This document shows, piece after piece, positions 53,575-61,548 of a stretch of 64,000 nucleotides of DNA. The stretch lies in assembly GCF_000311985.1 (NCBI RefSeq), contig NZ_HE978585.1:62001-126000 (forward strand), written 5' to 3'. The first letter of the stretch is position 1. Every line of letters begins with the position of its first letter. This DNA is from Kallipyga massiliensis ph2 (lineage in GTDB: Bacteria; Bacillota; Clostridia; Tissierellales; Peptoniphilaceae). Made by a program: the position numbers and the translations under genes. The notes beneath the pieces are model-generated. The model had not been told where the DNA came from and made no database searches. It was given only the letters and a program-made list of their open reading frames with translations.

Positions 53575-54969
53575 CTAGGCGTTGAAGAAGGCCCGGTAGG
53601 CCCGGTAAGTCTCATAGGCATCGGCTTTGGAGGCGAGTTCGATGGGGGCATGCATGGAGAGCATACCGGTTCCGCAGTCGACTACATCCATGTTGTATTT
53701 AGCCAGGATGTAGGCGATGGTCCCGCCGCCGCCGGCATCCACCTTGCCAAGTTCCCCGGTCTGCCAGATGACGCCATCTTCGTCAAAGATCTTGCGGATC
53801 TCCGCCAGGTATTCGGCATTGGCATCGTTGGACCCGCCTTTTCCGCCGGATCCGGTGTACTTGGAGATGGTAATCCCGCAGCCCAAAAGGGAGGAATTGG
53901 AGTAGTCGAAGACCTCGGGGAATTGGGGATCATAGGCAGCGGTGACGTCGGCAGAAAGAACCCGGGACCGGCCCATGGCCCGCTTGAGATCCAGCTCCGA
54001 GTAACTGTCCTTCATGGTGGAGAGGATGTCAGCAACCGCATATTCAAAGAAGTTGGAGGTCATGCCGGTGGATCCGACCGACCCGATTTCTTCCTTATCC
54101 ACGAAGAGGGCGACCTTGGTCCGGTCAGGCACTCCTTCTTTCCGGTCCAGGAGGCCCCGGAGGTTGGCATAGGAGCAGATCCGGTCATCGTGGCCATGGC
54201 CGGCGATAAGGGACCGGTCGAATCCCACTTCCCGGGCCGGACCGGCAGGAACGACCTCGATTTCCGCGCACTGGAAGTCGTCTTCTTCAATCCCATATTC
54301 CTTTTTCAAATAGGCCAGGATGTTGACCTTGATGGGCTCATCCACCTTGTCGTCCTGGCCGGAGGAGTCCGACCCGATAACCACCTGGAGCTGCTCACCT
54401 TCGATGACGGTGTCAGCCTTCTTCTCCAGCTGCTTCCGGGAGAGGTGGATGAGGAGGTCGTTGATGTAAAAGACCGGGTCATCTACTTTCTCACCGATGT
54501 GGAGGTCTACCTTTTTCCCATCCTTGGTGAAAACCACACCATGGAGGGCCAGGGGGAGGTTGGTCCAGTGGTACTTCTTGACCCCGCCGTAGTAGTGGGT
54601 TTTCAGGTAGGCCATGTTGGCCTGCCCATCTTCCGCCAGGGGAATGGGCTTGAGGTCCAGGCGGGGCACATCGATGTGGGAGCCCACGATGTCCATGCCC
54701 AGGGTCAGGTCCTGACCCACGACAAAGAGGACCACCATCTTGTTTTTGTTGACCCGGTAGATCTTATCCCCCGGCTCAATCCCTTCCTCCATGGCCTCAG
54801 TGAGCTCACGGAAACCGGCTTCCTCCGCCTCTCTGACGATGATGTCCACAGCCATCCGCTCGGTCTTAGCCGTGGAAAGAAATTCCATATAGTCCCGGGA
54901 ATAGTCTTCCAGTAACTCCCTCTCCCGGTCGGAGATCACTTCGAATACTTTTTGCTTCTTCAATGTCAT
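53575..54969 (-). CDS. M18 family aminopeptidase
   Basis: A 464-residue tetrahedral metallo-aminopeptidase of family M18. GSHIDVPRLDLKP holds the first metal ligands (His, Asp), THYYGGVKKYHW the substrate loop, VDKEEIGSVGSTGM the Glu ligands and base, and the C-terminal SMHAPIELASKADAYE the last His. Family members remove Asp/Glu or Lys/Leu depending on type; specificity is not readable here. Monocistronic, with its own strong terminator. Confidence 0.93.
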   Translation of the reverse strand: MTLKKQKVFEVISDRERELLEDYSRDYMEFLSTAKTERMAVDIIVREAEEAGFRELTEAMEEGIEPGDKIYRVNKNKMVVLFVVGQDLTLGMDIVGSHIDVPRLDLKPIPLAEDGQANMAYLKTHYYGGVKKYHWTNLPLALHGVVFTKDGKKVDLHIGEKVDDPVFYINDLLIHLSRKQLEKKADTVIEGEQLQVVIGSDSSGQDDKVDEPIKVNILAYLKKEYGIEEDDFQCAEIEVVPAGPAREVGFDRSLIAGHGHDDRICSYANLRGLLDRKEGVPDRTKVALFVDKEEIGSVGSTGMTSNFFEYAVADILSTMKDSYSELDLKRAMGRSRVLSADVTAAYDPQFPEVFDYSNSSLLGCGITISKYTGSGGKGGSNDANAEYLAEIRKIFDEDGVIWQTGELGKVDAGGGGTIAYILAKYNMDVVDCGTGMLSMHAPIELASKADAYETYRAYRAFFNA

Positions 54970-55139
54970 ATTGCCTCCTTCTGACCATTCAATTTACTCT
55001 CATAGTATACACCTGTATGAGATTTTACAATAAGCCCTCCCTTCTTTTATTGATCTCAATCAAAGATACTTTTGCCCATTTTGGGTATCATAAACCTACA
55101 TTGGTGATAAAATCCAGGGATAGAAAGCAAGGAGGAAAT

Positions 55140-55403
55140 ATGTTGAACAAAGAAAGCCTGCAAGACCAGGATCTCCATACAGAACAAGGAAGCAACGAAA
55201 ATAAGAAAAAGGAATTCGTCATCACAAAGGATATGCTGATTTCCGAAGTGATTCAACGCAAACCCCGGACCATCGAGCTCCTCATGATGGTCGGCTTGGG
55301 TTGCATCGGCTGCCCGGCCTCCATGATGGAGTCCATCGAACAAGGCGCCATGACCCACGGGATCGACCCCGACGTCCTGGTTCAAAAGCTTAATGAATAC
55401 TAA
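55140..55403 (+). CDS. DUF1858 redox-disulfide-type small protein
   Basis: 87 residues. The C-terminal 60 residues fit DUF1858: ITKDMLISEVIQRKPRTIELLMMVGLGCIGCPASMMESIEQ, with a C-x2-C pair (GCIGC) in a position that can form a disulfide, and a helix ending GIDPDVLVQKLN. The domain is linked with hybrid-cluster proteins and sulfur chemistry. The N-terminal 25 residues are charged and unrelated. ATG 55140 (AAGGAGGAAAT upstream) is clearly preferred to a longer frame from 54963. Confidence 0.9.
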   Translation: MLNKESLQDQDLHTEQGSNENKKKEFVITKDMLISEVIQRKPRTIELLMMVGLGCIGCPASMMESIEQGAMTHGIDPDVLVQKLNEY

Positions 55404-55433
55404 TGGCCGGAGCCTCGCATGAGGTGACGGCTA

Positions 55434-55483
55434 CAAAAAAAGGCGGTGTCAAGCGGAAAGTTTGCTGGACACCGTCTCTTTTT
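55434..55483 (+). terminator. Terminator after the DUF1858 gene, related to the GGCTGTG family
   Basis: AAAAAGGCGGTGTC and GACACCGTCTCTTTTT pair around AGC/GCT, the GGCNGTGTC stem also seen at 16.2, 21.4 and 25.0 kb. Confidence 0.8.
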
Positions 55484-55527
55484 GGCTTGTTTTTGGGCTC
55501 CACCCAAACCCGCCCTCGCCGGGAGCA

Positions 55528-55623
55528 GGGGAAGTTGTGTCCAACTTCCCCATGCCCAAGGGTCTTCCGTGTCGCTTTGTCAATGGCTGCCCGGGCTTCG
55601 CCCGGCGTATCTCCATTGACAAA
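55528..55623. repeat. Two stacked hairpins in the gene-free island
   Basis: GGGGAAGTTG/CAACTTCCCC with a 4-base loop (55528-55551), then TTTGTCAATGG/CCATTGACAAA (55576-55623) enclosing CCCGGGC/GCCCGG. The island (55404-56236) holds almost nothing but such structures. Confidence 0.75.
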
Positions 55624-55635
55624 ACTCCCGCTCCC

Positions 55636-55675
55636 TTGGTTTGAAATCCTGCATTTTGGTTTGAAATCCTGCATT
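55636..55675. repeat. Perfect 20-bp tandem duplication
   Basis: TTGGTTTGAAATCCTGCATT occurs twice head to tail. Confidence 0.9.
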
Positions 55676-55726
55676 TGCTGAGATTGCAAAGCTGGCGGTC
55701 CCACTAATTTGCCGAATCTCAAAAAA

Positions 55727-55990
55727 CAGGATCCAAAACCCTGATAAATTTCTGAATTCTAAGATTGTCAGGGTTGAGCACCCTGACAATTCGCCCAATT
55801 GTAAGGAAATCAGGGTCGAAAAATCCCTGTCAAATGGGCTAATCTCAAGTATGTCAGGGGGAGAAGCCCCGTCAATTGGAAAAATCTCAAGAATGTCAGG
55901 GCAAAAAAAGCCCCTGACAATTTGGCGAATTGAAAAAATATCAGGGTCTGAAACCCTGATAAATTCTTAATCCCAAGATTGTCAGGGCCG
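55727..55990. repeat. Array of about seven CAGGG/CCCTG palindromes, inverted copy of the 15.8-kb family
   Basis: Units with CAGG starting at 55727, 55769, 55811, 55855, 55897, 55942 and 55983 (steps 42, 42, 44, 42, 45, 41). The best stem is ATTGTCAGGG/CCCTGACAAT (10 bp). Linkers carry a loose AATCTCAAGAAT theme, the reverse complement of the TTCTTGNGATT in the 15.8-kb array, so the two arrays are the same family in opposite orientation. No coding frame is supported. Confidence 0.85.
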
Positions 55991-56060
55991 AGGGCCCCTT
56001 GGAGCCGAGCAAATGGATGAGTTCAGAGCCGGAGGCAGGAGCCACCACCGCAGGCGGCTT

Positions 56061-56186
56061 GCCCTTGAGGGCATAAGGACAAAATTCGCTAGAATAAAAT
56101 AGCCGACGGAGAGGGAAGGGAAGTTCTTGAGTTCGTCGCCGTCGGCAAGGACAGAAAGGCGAATTTTGCCCTGCCATCAAGGGTGG
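56061..56186. repeat. Long imperfect inverted repeat, possible MITE-like element
   Basis: The arms at 56061-56089 and 56159-56186 share CCCTTGA, GGCA, GG-C and AAAATTCGC against the inverted GCGAATTTT, G-CCT, TGCC, TCAAGGG. Inside, GCCGACGG (56102-56109) pairs with CCGTCGGC (56139-56146). Overall about 125 bp with a structured centre and no coding frame. Confidence 0.55.
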
Positions 56187-56189
56187 CGA

Positions 56190-56224
56190 CCCTGGCTTGA
56201 GGTAAGTATGAGCCACAGCCAGGG
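56190..56224 (-). terminator. CCCTGGCT/AGCCAGGG hairpin after the B3/B4 gene
   Basis: 8-bp stem with an 18-base loop directly after the stop codon of the B3/B4 gene; the stem resembles the 21.3-kb repeat. No T run, so termination is doubtful. Confidence 0.4.
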
Positions 56225-56236
56225 CTGACCCCTTCC

Positions 56237-56947
56237 CTAGTCCTCCAGGACCAAGCTGGGGTTCTCCTTATCCAAAATGACCTTCTCCACCTTTCCGGAC
56301 AGGTAGGCCCCTACCTGGTCTTCCACAAATTGGAGGGCTTCTTCCAAGGCGTCTTCCCGGGAGGGGTCCACCAACTCGCTGATCAGGAAGGCATTCTTTG
56401 TGCCTTCGGTAATCATGGTCCGCTGACCGTCCCTCCAATTGAAGCAGCGGCAGACGGCCCCGGCATCATCCTTATAGCAGAGTTCGCCCGGCAGGGTGGG
56501 CTGGTTTTCCCCATCTCCGATGGGATAGAAGGCATCATCGCCCTCCGTGATGGTCAGGCGGAGGTCGCCTTCAAAGGTATCCATATCCTCTGCCCCAAAG
56601 GGGAGGGCAAAGCGGAGGCTGGCCGCATTGTAAATATCGACCAGGGGGTTGATGGAGGGGACGGGGTTGTCCTTGGAGGCCCGCTTGAGGAGGGCTTCGA
56701 TGGAGGACCGGGCCCCCTTCTTGGTCTTGAACTTTTTGAAGGCCTCTCGGTAGACAGCGATGACCGGGTTCTCGCTGAAGACGCCGGCCGTCAAATAGGA
56801 CTTGGCCTTCTCATTGGACTCGGCCAGGAGGGACTGAAGAGCCTCCGGTGACTCCTCCCCGCCTTCCATGTCTTTGATGAGGAGGACACCGATCTTAGCC
56901 TCCGGAAAGAGGGCCCAGAATGAGGGATCAACAATAAATTTTTTCAT
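56237..56947 (-). CDS. B3/B4 domain protein (PheT-like, stand-alone)
   Basis: A 236-residue protein of the B3/B4 type, related to the editing-like domain of the phenylalanyl-tRNA synthetase beta chain. FKKFKTKKGARSSIEALLKR and the following PSINPLVDIYNAASLRFALPFGAEDMD are the core; CRCFNWRDGQRTMITEGTKNAFL closes the pocket. Free-standing members are suspected of clearing misacylated tRNAs, but that is not proven. Transcribed alone, 52 bp downstream of htpG on the same strand. Confidence 0.88.
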   Translation of the reverse strand: MKKFIVDPSFWALFPEAKIGVLLIKDMEGGEESPEALQSLLAESNEKAKSYLTAGVFSENPVIAVYREAFKKFKTKKGARSSIEALLKRASKDNPVPSINPLVDIYNAASLRFALPFGAEDMDTFEGDLRLTITEGDDAFYPIGDGENQPTLPGELCYKDDAGAVCRCFNWRDGQRTMITEGTKNAFLISELVDPSREDALEEALQFVEDQVGAYLSGKVEKVILDKENPSLVLED

Positions 56948-56999
56948 TTTTTACTCCTTTTTGGTTCAAAGAAAGGGCTGAACGAACAGTTTGGAACCC

Positions 57000-58922
57000 C
57001 TACATGAGCTCCTGAATCCGGCGGGTGAAGGTCACCGGATCCGCCACGCCCAGTCCGGCAATGATCCGGGCCTGGTCATAGAGGAGCTGGGTATAGGCCT
57101 GGAAGTCATCTTCCTTCCCCTGGTCCCGGAAGGCCAGGAGCTTCTTGACAACGGGGTGGTCGGGGTTGACTTGGAGGACCTTCTGGGCCTGGACTTTCGG
57201 CATGTCGCCCGGCTGGCCGGCCAGGGTCTTTTCCATCTCGATGGAGATATCCCCCTGGGCCGTCAGGATGGCTGCATCGTGGGTCAGTCCCTGGCTTGCT
57301 TTCACATCCACCACTTCCCCATCCAAGAGCTCCTTCATGGCCGAGAAGAGCTCCTCGGCTTCCGGGCTGAGGTCTTCCTTCTCCTCCCCCTCCAAGGCAA
57401 AGTCGTCGGAAAGGACGGACTGGAAGGCATGGCCCTTGTAGTCCACCATCGCCTTGATGGTGAATTCATCGATGGTGTCCGTCAGGAAGACCACTTCCTC
57501 TTCCTTTTCCATGAGGGCCTGGACCGTGGGCAGCTGGCGGATCCCCTCCAGGGATTCTCCGGTGGCATAGAGGATTTTGGCCTTTTCTTTTTCTTCTGCC
57601 TCATCTTCTTCCCCCTCCTCGCCGATAATTTGGTCCAAGGACCGGCCCTGGCCCAGGGAAGTATCGAAGAGGAGGAGGGGGGCCAGGTCATCTTTTTTCG
57701 CCCCATAGGACTGGTAAATGCCCGCCTTGAGGGTGGTTCCGAAGAGGGCGAAGAAGGTCTTGTAGGCCTCCTCATCCTCCTCCATCATCTTCTTGAGCTC
57801 ATCCAGGACCCGCTTTTCAATCCTCCGGGCCATGGCCATCATCTGCCGGTCTTCCTGGAGGGTCTCCCGGGAAAGGTTGAGTTTGAAGTCCTCGCTGGAT
57901 ACCACCCCCTGGACAAAGGAAAGATAGTCCGGGAGGAGGGAGTCCGCATGGTCCATAATCTTGACCCCGGCGGAATAGAGGCTGAGCCCCTTCTTGAATT
58001 CCCGGGTGTAGAAGTCCCAGGGGACCTGGGAGGGGATGTAGAGGATGGCCCGGTAGGACAGGGTCCCGTCGGCCACCAGGTGGATCCAGCGGAGGGGCTT
58101 GCCGAAGCCCAGGCCCTCCTGCTGGTAAAAATTGATATAGTCCTCATCCTTCAGGTCTTTTTTGGGCTGCTTCCAGATGGGGGTCTTGGAATTGAGGGTG
58201 AGGGTTTCCCGGGTCTCCTCATATTCCGGATTGTCCTCCCAGGCTTTCTTTTCCTCTTCCGTCGCATCCTCCCGGAGGGGAACCCGCTTTTGCCGGCTGA
58301 CCTCCATCTCGATAGAGTAGCGGATGTAGTTGGAATACTTCTCGACCAGGGACCGGAGGGTGTATTCGCTCAGGTAGCGGGAATAGTCCTCATCCTCCTT
58401 ATCCTTGCGGAGGTGGAGGATGACGTCAGTGCCCACCTCCTCCCGGTCGGCCTCTTCAATCTTATAGCCGTCCGCCCCCTCACTGACCCAGCGGTGGGAG
58501 CTCCCGTCTTTCAAGGACTTAGACACCACCTCCACCTTTTCCGCCACCATGAAGGAGGCATAGAAGCCGACCCCAAACTGGCCGATGATGGAGGCCACAT
58601 CCTCCTTGGATTCGGACTGCTTGAATTCCTGGGTTCCCGAATGGGCGATAGTCCCCAGGTTCTTGTCCATCTCTTCTTCCGTCATCCCAATCCCGTAGTC
58701 CCGAACGGTCAGGGTCCGGTCCTCCTCATTAGGGATGAGTTCAATCTTGTAGCTTGACCGGTCGAAGTCCGAGGGCTTCTCTTCCAGGTCCAAAATATAC
58801 CGCTTATCCAAAGCATCCGAAGCGTTGGAAATCAACTCCCGAAGGAAGACGTCTTTATTGGTGTAGATAGAATGGATCATCATATCCAGGAGCTTCTGCG
58901 ATTCCGCCTTAAATTTTCTCAT
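57000..58922 (-). CDS. htpG: Chaperone HtpG (Hsp90)
   Basis: A 640-residue Hsp90. The GHKL ATP site is seen in FLRELISNASDALDKR, then VRDYGIGMT, GQFGVGFYASFMVAEKVEV and, later, LNLSRETLQED. Residues to about 230 form the ATPase, about 230-430 the middle and the rest the dimer domain. An ATP-dependent chaperone for protein folding under stress. No heat-shock operator recognised upstream (58923-58971). Confidence 0.97.
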   Translation of the reverse strand: MRKFKAESQKLLDMMIHSIYTNKDVFLRELISNASDALDKRYILDLEEKPSDFDRSSYKIELIPNEEDRTLTVRDYGIGMTEEEMDKNLGTIAHSGTQEFKQSESKEDVASIIGQFGVGFYASFMVAEKVEVVSKSLKDGSSHRWVSEGADGYKIEEADREEVGTDVILHLRKDKEDEDYSRYLSEYTLRSLVEKYSNYIRYSIEMEVSRQKRVPLREDATEEEKKAWEDNPEYEETRETLTLNSKTPIWKQPKKDLKDEDYINFYQQEGLGFGKPLRWIHLVADGTLSYRAILYIPSQVPWDFYTREFKKGLSLYSAGVKIMDHADSLLPDYLSFVQGVVSSEDFKLNLSRETLQEDRQMMAMARRIEKRVLDELKKMMEEDEEAYKTFFALFGTTLKAGIYQSYGAKKDDLAPLLLFDTSLGQGRSLDQIIGEEGEEDEAEEKEKAKILYATGESLEGIRQLPTVQALMEKEEEVVFLTDTIDEFTIKAMVDYKGHAFQSVLSDDFALEGEEKEDLSPEAEELFSAMKELLDGEVVDVKASQGLTHDAAILTAQGDISIEMEKTLAGQPGDMPKVQAQKVLQVNPDHPVVKKLLAFRDQGKEDDFQAYTQLLYDQARIIAGLGVADPVTFTRRIQELM

Positions 58923-58971
58923 GGTAAATATCCTTTCTTTTCTGTCCTTATGATTCCGAAGTCGAACCCCT

Positions 58972-60378
58972 TTACAGGGTCCGACCCTTGAGATGTCCTG
59001 TCTTGAGATAAGCCCTCATCTTTTTCCACAGGCCCAGGCCCATGAGGGACGACCGGAGGACGCCCATCAGGGACATGGCCAGCCAGACCCCCGGTGCCCC
59101 GATCAGGGGGATGAGGAGAAGGGCCAGGGGAACCCGGGCAACGTTGGTGACCAGGGAGGCCACAGAAGGAAAGACCGTATCCCCCAGGGCGGCGTAGATG
59201 GCTGAAGTCGCCGACTCCAGGCCCATGAAAGGCTCCTGGATGGCGAAGATGAGGAGGTAGGTTCCCCCCATGAGGATGGCCTCCCTCTCCCGCATGAAGA
59301 TGGAGAAGATGTTTTGGCCAAATAAAATAAAGAGGAAGGAGGCGAAGCAGCCGATGGCCAGGGAAATCCCGCAGCCGACCAGGACCGTGTCCCGGACCCG
59401 CTTCCTCTGGCCCGCACCGATATTTTGGGCCACCATGGAGGTCAGGGCTGACCCCAGGCCCTCGGTGGTCATCCAGCAGATGGACTCGATCTGGGTACCC
59501 AGGGCCCCCACGGCCACGGCAATAGCCCCGAAGCCGGAGAGGATTTGGTTGGTGATCATGGAGATGATGCAGAGGATGAGGGACATGAGGGCCATGGGGA
59601 AGCCGATCCGGACCATCTCCCGGTAGAGGCCCCAATCCGGGCGAACCATGAGGGAGGCCCGTCCCACCAGGCCCAGGGGGTCGATGGGGTCCCTCCGGCG
59701 GGAGTAGGCGATGAGGAGGATGAGGACCAGGGCCTGGGAAAGGGAGGTGGCCAGGCCGGCGCCCAGGACCCCCATGGCCGGGATGGGACCGGCCCCGAAG
59801 ATCAGAAGGGGGTCCAGGACCATGTTGAGGACCAGGCCCACCAGGTTGATGGAAAAGGGGACCATGGAATTGCCCAGGCTGAAATAGGACTGGGAATAGG
59901 AAACCGACATGAGCTTGAAAATCATGCCGATGAAGACCACCCGGGCATATTGGATGAGGTAAATGTAGACCGTCTCTCCCAGCCGGTAGAGGCCGGCGAA
60001 GGGGGCCAACAAGGCCTGGCCCAGGAGGCAATAGACCAGGGCTACCAGGAGGGAGAGCTGGAAGCCCTGACTCAGGCGGCGGAGGAGACCCTCCCGGAGG
60101 GCCTGTCCCTCCTTCCCTCTGGACCGGGCCTGGCCGAAGTAGCGGGCTACCAGGACGCCCATTCCGTTTTTCCCGATCAAGGAGAGGGCGTCCCCGAACC
60201 AGATCAGGAGGCCGACCAGGCCCACTGCCGCCACAGCCTCGGCATTGATTCGACCGATCCACATCATATCCACCAGGCCATAGGCCATCTGGGCGAAAGC
60301 CGTCAAGACAAAGGGAGCCGAAAACCGCAGGAGGGTCTGCGGAATCGGCTCCGTTAAGAGATCTTTTGTGTTCTGCAT
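58972..60378 (-). CDS. MATE family efflux transporter
   Basis: 468 residues with 12 hydrophobic segments arranged as two halves. N-terminal PFVLTAFAQMAYGLVDMMWIGRIN is the MATE motif and the second half repeats it (ATSAIYAALGDTVF). It exports cationic drugs or metabolites in exchange for Na+ or H+. The ATG overlaps the asp23-like stop (TGATG), so they are co-translated. Confidence 0.93.
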   Translation of the reverse strand: MQNTKDLLTEPIPQTLLRFSAPFVLTAFAQMAYGLVDMMWIGRINAEAVAAVGLVGLLIWFGDALSLIGKNGMGVLVARYFGQARSRGKEGQALREGLLRRLSQGFQLSLLVALVYCLLGQALLAPFAGLYRLGETVYIYLIQYARVVFIGMIFKLMSVSYSQSYFSLGNSMVPFSINLVGLVLNMVLDPLLIFGAGPIPAMGVLGAGLATSLSQALVLILLIAYSRRRDPIDPLGLVGRASLMVRPDWGLYREMVRIGFPMALMSLILCIISMITNQILSGFGAIAVAVGALGTQIESICWMTTEGLGSALTSMVAQNIGAGQRKRVRDTVLVGCGISLAIGCFASFLFILFGQNIFSIFMREREAILMGGTYLLIFAIQEPFMGLESATSAIYAALGDTVFPSVASLVTNVARVPLALLLIPLIGAPGVWLAMSLMGVLRSSLMGLGLWKKMRAYLKTGHLKGRTL

Positions 60379-60695
60379 CAGATGACGACCACATCTACCC
60401 GGTCACAAACCAGGCCGAACATGGACTCGACCTCTTCCTTGATGGCGACCTGGGCCTGGTAGACCACATCTTTGATGACCGCATCCCGGCTGACAGACAG
60501 GGTCAGGGCCGTAATCAAGTGGCCGTCCTTACTTTCCGTTTGGATCAGTTTGTCATAATGGGACTTCAAACGGCCGTTTTTCGCATCATAGCCACGGACC
60601 TGGCTGACCCCTTCGACCTTGGCGGCCGCCTGGGCAATCACCGTGTCAATGACTTCATTGGCCACATAACAGGATCCCCCGACAAATTCTTTCAT
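60378..60695 (-). CDS. Asp23/Gls24 family envelope stress protein
   Basis: A 105-residue Asp23-family protein. VANEVIDTVIAQAAAKVEGVSQV, then the IKDVVYQAQVAIKEEVESMFGL helix, and V-D-V-V-V at the end are typical. Members sit at the membrane and are linked to envelope stress and fatty-acid regulation. ATG 60695 has GGAGGG upstream; the alternative at 60728 is weaker. It overlaps the HAD gene by 4 bp. Confidence 0.93.
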   Translation of the reverse strand: MKEFVGGSCYVANEVIDTVIAQAAAKVEGVSQVRGYDAKNGRLKSHYDKLIQTESKDGHLITALTLSVSRDAVIKDVVYQAQVAIKEEVESMFGLVCDRVDVVVI

Positions 60696-61366
60696 TGGAC
60701 CCTCCTTGTATCTTCTTTTTTCAACCATTCACTGGGGTTAAAATGCTCGAAGCCGACCAGGTAATCATCTGCCCGCCGCTTCATCTGGTCAATATCTTGT
60801 CCATAAGCCTCATCTTCCAGGGCCACCACCGTATAGCCGGCGGCCTTAGCCGTAATCAGGGCATAGAGGGCATCGTCAAAGAGGGCCATATCCTCCGGGG
60901 CCTGGCCCATAGCCTTGGCCACCGCCTCCCAATAGCGCTTGTCGTTCTTGGGCAGTCCGTCCGTGGACGAGGAGTAGACCAAGTCGAAATACTCCAGGAT
61001 CCCTGCCTTTTCCAGGGCAGGAACCGCCAGCTCATAGCTGGTGGCCGTCGCCACCCCCATGGGGATGCCCGCTTCCTTAAAGCAGTTCAGGGTTTCCAGG
61101 ACCCCCTCCCGGGTGACCGAGTGCTCCTTGTACCACCTGGACATAATGCTGTTGGCCCTTTTATAAAGGACATTGACATCGGTCTCGAAGTCGAAGTTTT
61201 CCTTGAGCATCCGGACCAAGTCCTCAAAGCCCTGGGTGATGATCACATCATAATCCACCTCGGCCATGGGAATATCAAACTCCTCAATTAGCTGGGCGTT
61301 CACCGCATTCCATCCCGGCATGGAATCTAACAGGGTTCCGTCCATATCAAAAACAATAGCTTTCAT
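60692..61366 (-). CDS. HAD-superfamily phosphatase (beta-phosphoglucomutase-like)
   Basis: 224 residues. FDMDGTLLDS is motif I with the nucleophile Asp (residue 7) and acid Asp (9); VATATSYE is motif II (Thr), LPKNDKRYW motif III (Lys) and FDDALYALITAKAAG motif IV. The helical cap is between motifs I and II, so it belongs to subclass I. The substrate is unknown. Leads the small operon HAD-Asp23-MATE. Confidence 0.92.
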   Translation of the reverse strand: MKAIVFDMDGTLLDSMPGWNAVNAQLIEEFDIPMAEVDYDVIITQGFEDLVRMLKENFDFETDVNVLYKRANSIMSRWYKEHSVTREGVLETLNCFKEAGIPMGVATATSYELAVPALEKAGILEYFDLVYSSSTDGLPKNDKRYWEAVAKAMGQAPEDMALFDDALYALITAKAAGYTVVALEDEAYGQDIDQMKRRADDYLVGFEHFNPSEWLKKEDTRRVQ

Positions 61367-61478
61367 AGTCCCTCAATTTCTATAGATTCACCGCCGTCTA
61401 CCGGCTTAGGTCTATTCTTGCCAACTGCTTTTAGTATAACAGAAAGCGCAGGTCTTGGCATTAGGAGGGAAAAAGGAA

Positions 61479-61518
61479 AAAAAAGCCGCGGGTGCATTTT
61501 TGCACCCACGGCCTTTTT
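61479..61518 (-). terminator. Terminator of the cell-wall-binding-repeat gene
   Basis: AAAAAGCCG-GGGTGCA pairs with TGCACCC-CGGCTTTTT, with one bulge and a 4-base loop. Confidence 0.85.
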
Positions 61519-61548
61519 GCTTAACGTCGTGTTCCGGAAAAAATTTCC

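Noticed and set aside
56991-58757. 588-codon open frame on the + strand opposite htpG
   Set aside because: It mirrors the coding frame of HtpG; high GC keeps the antisense frame open. No ribosome-binding site or known motif.
58919-60394. 491-codon frame overlapping the MATE gene on the same strand
   Set aside because: Gly/Pro-rich out-of-frame translation of a clear MATE transporter.
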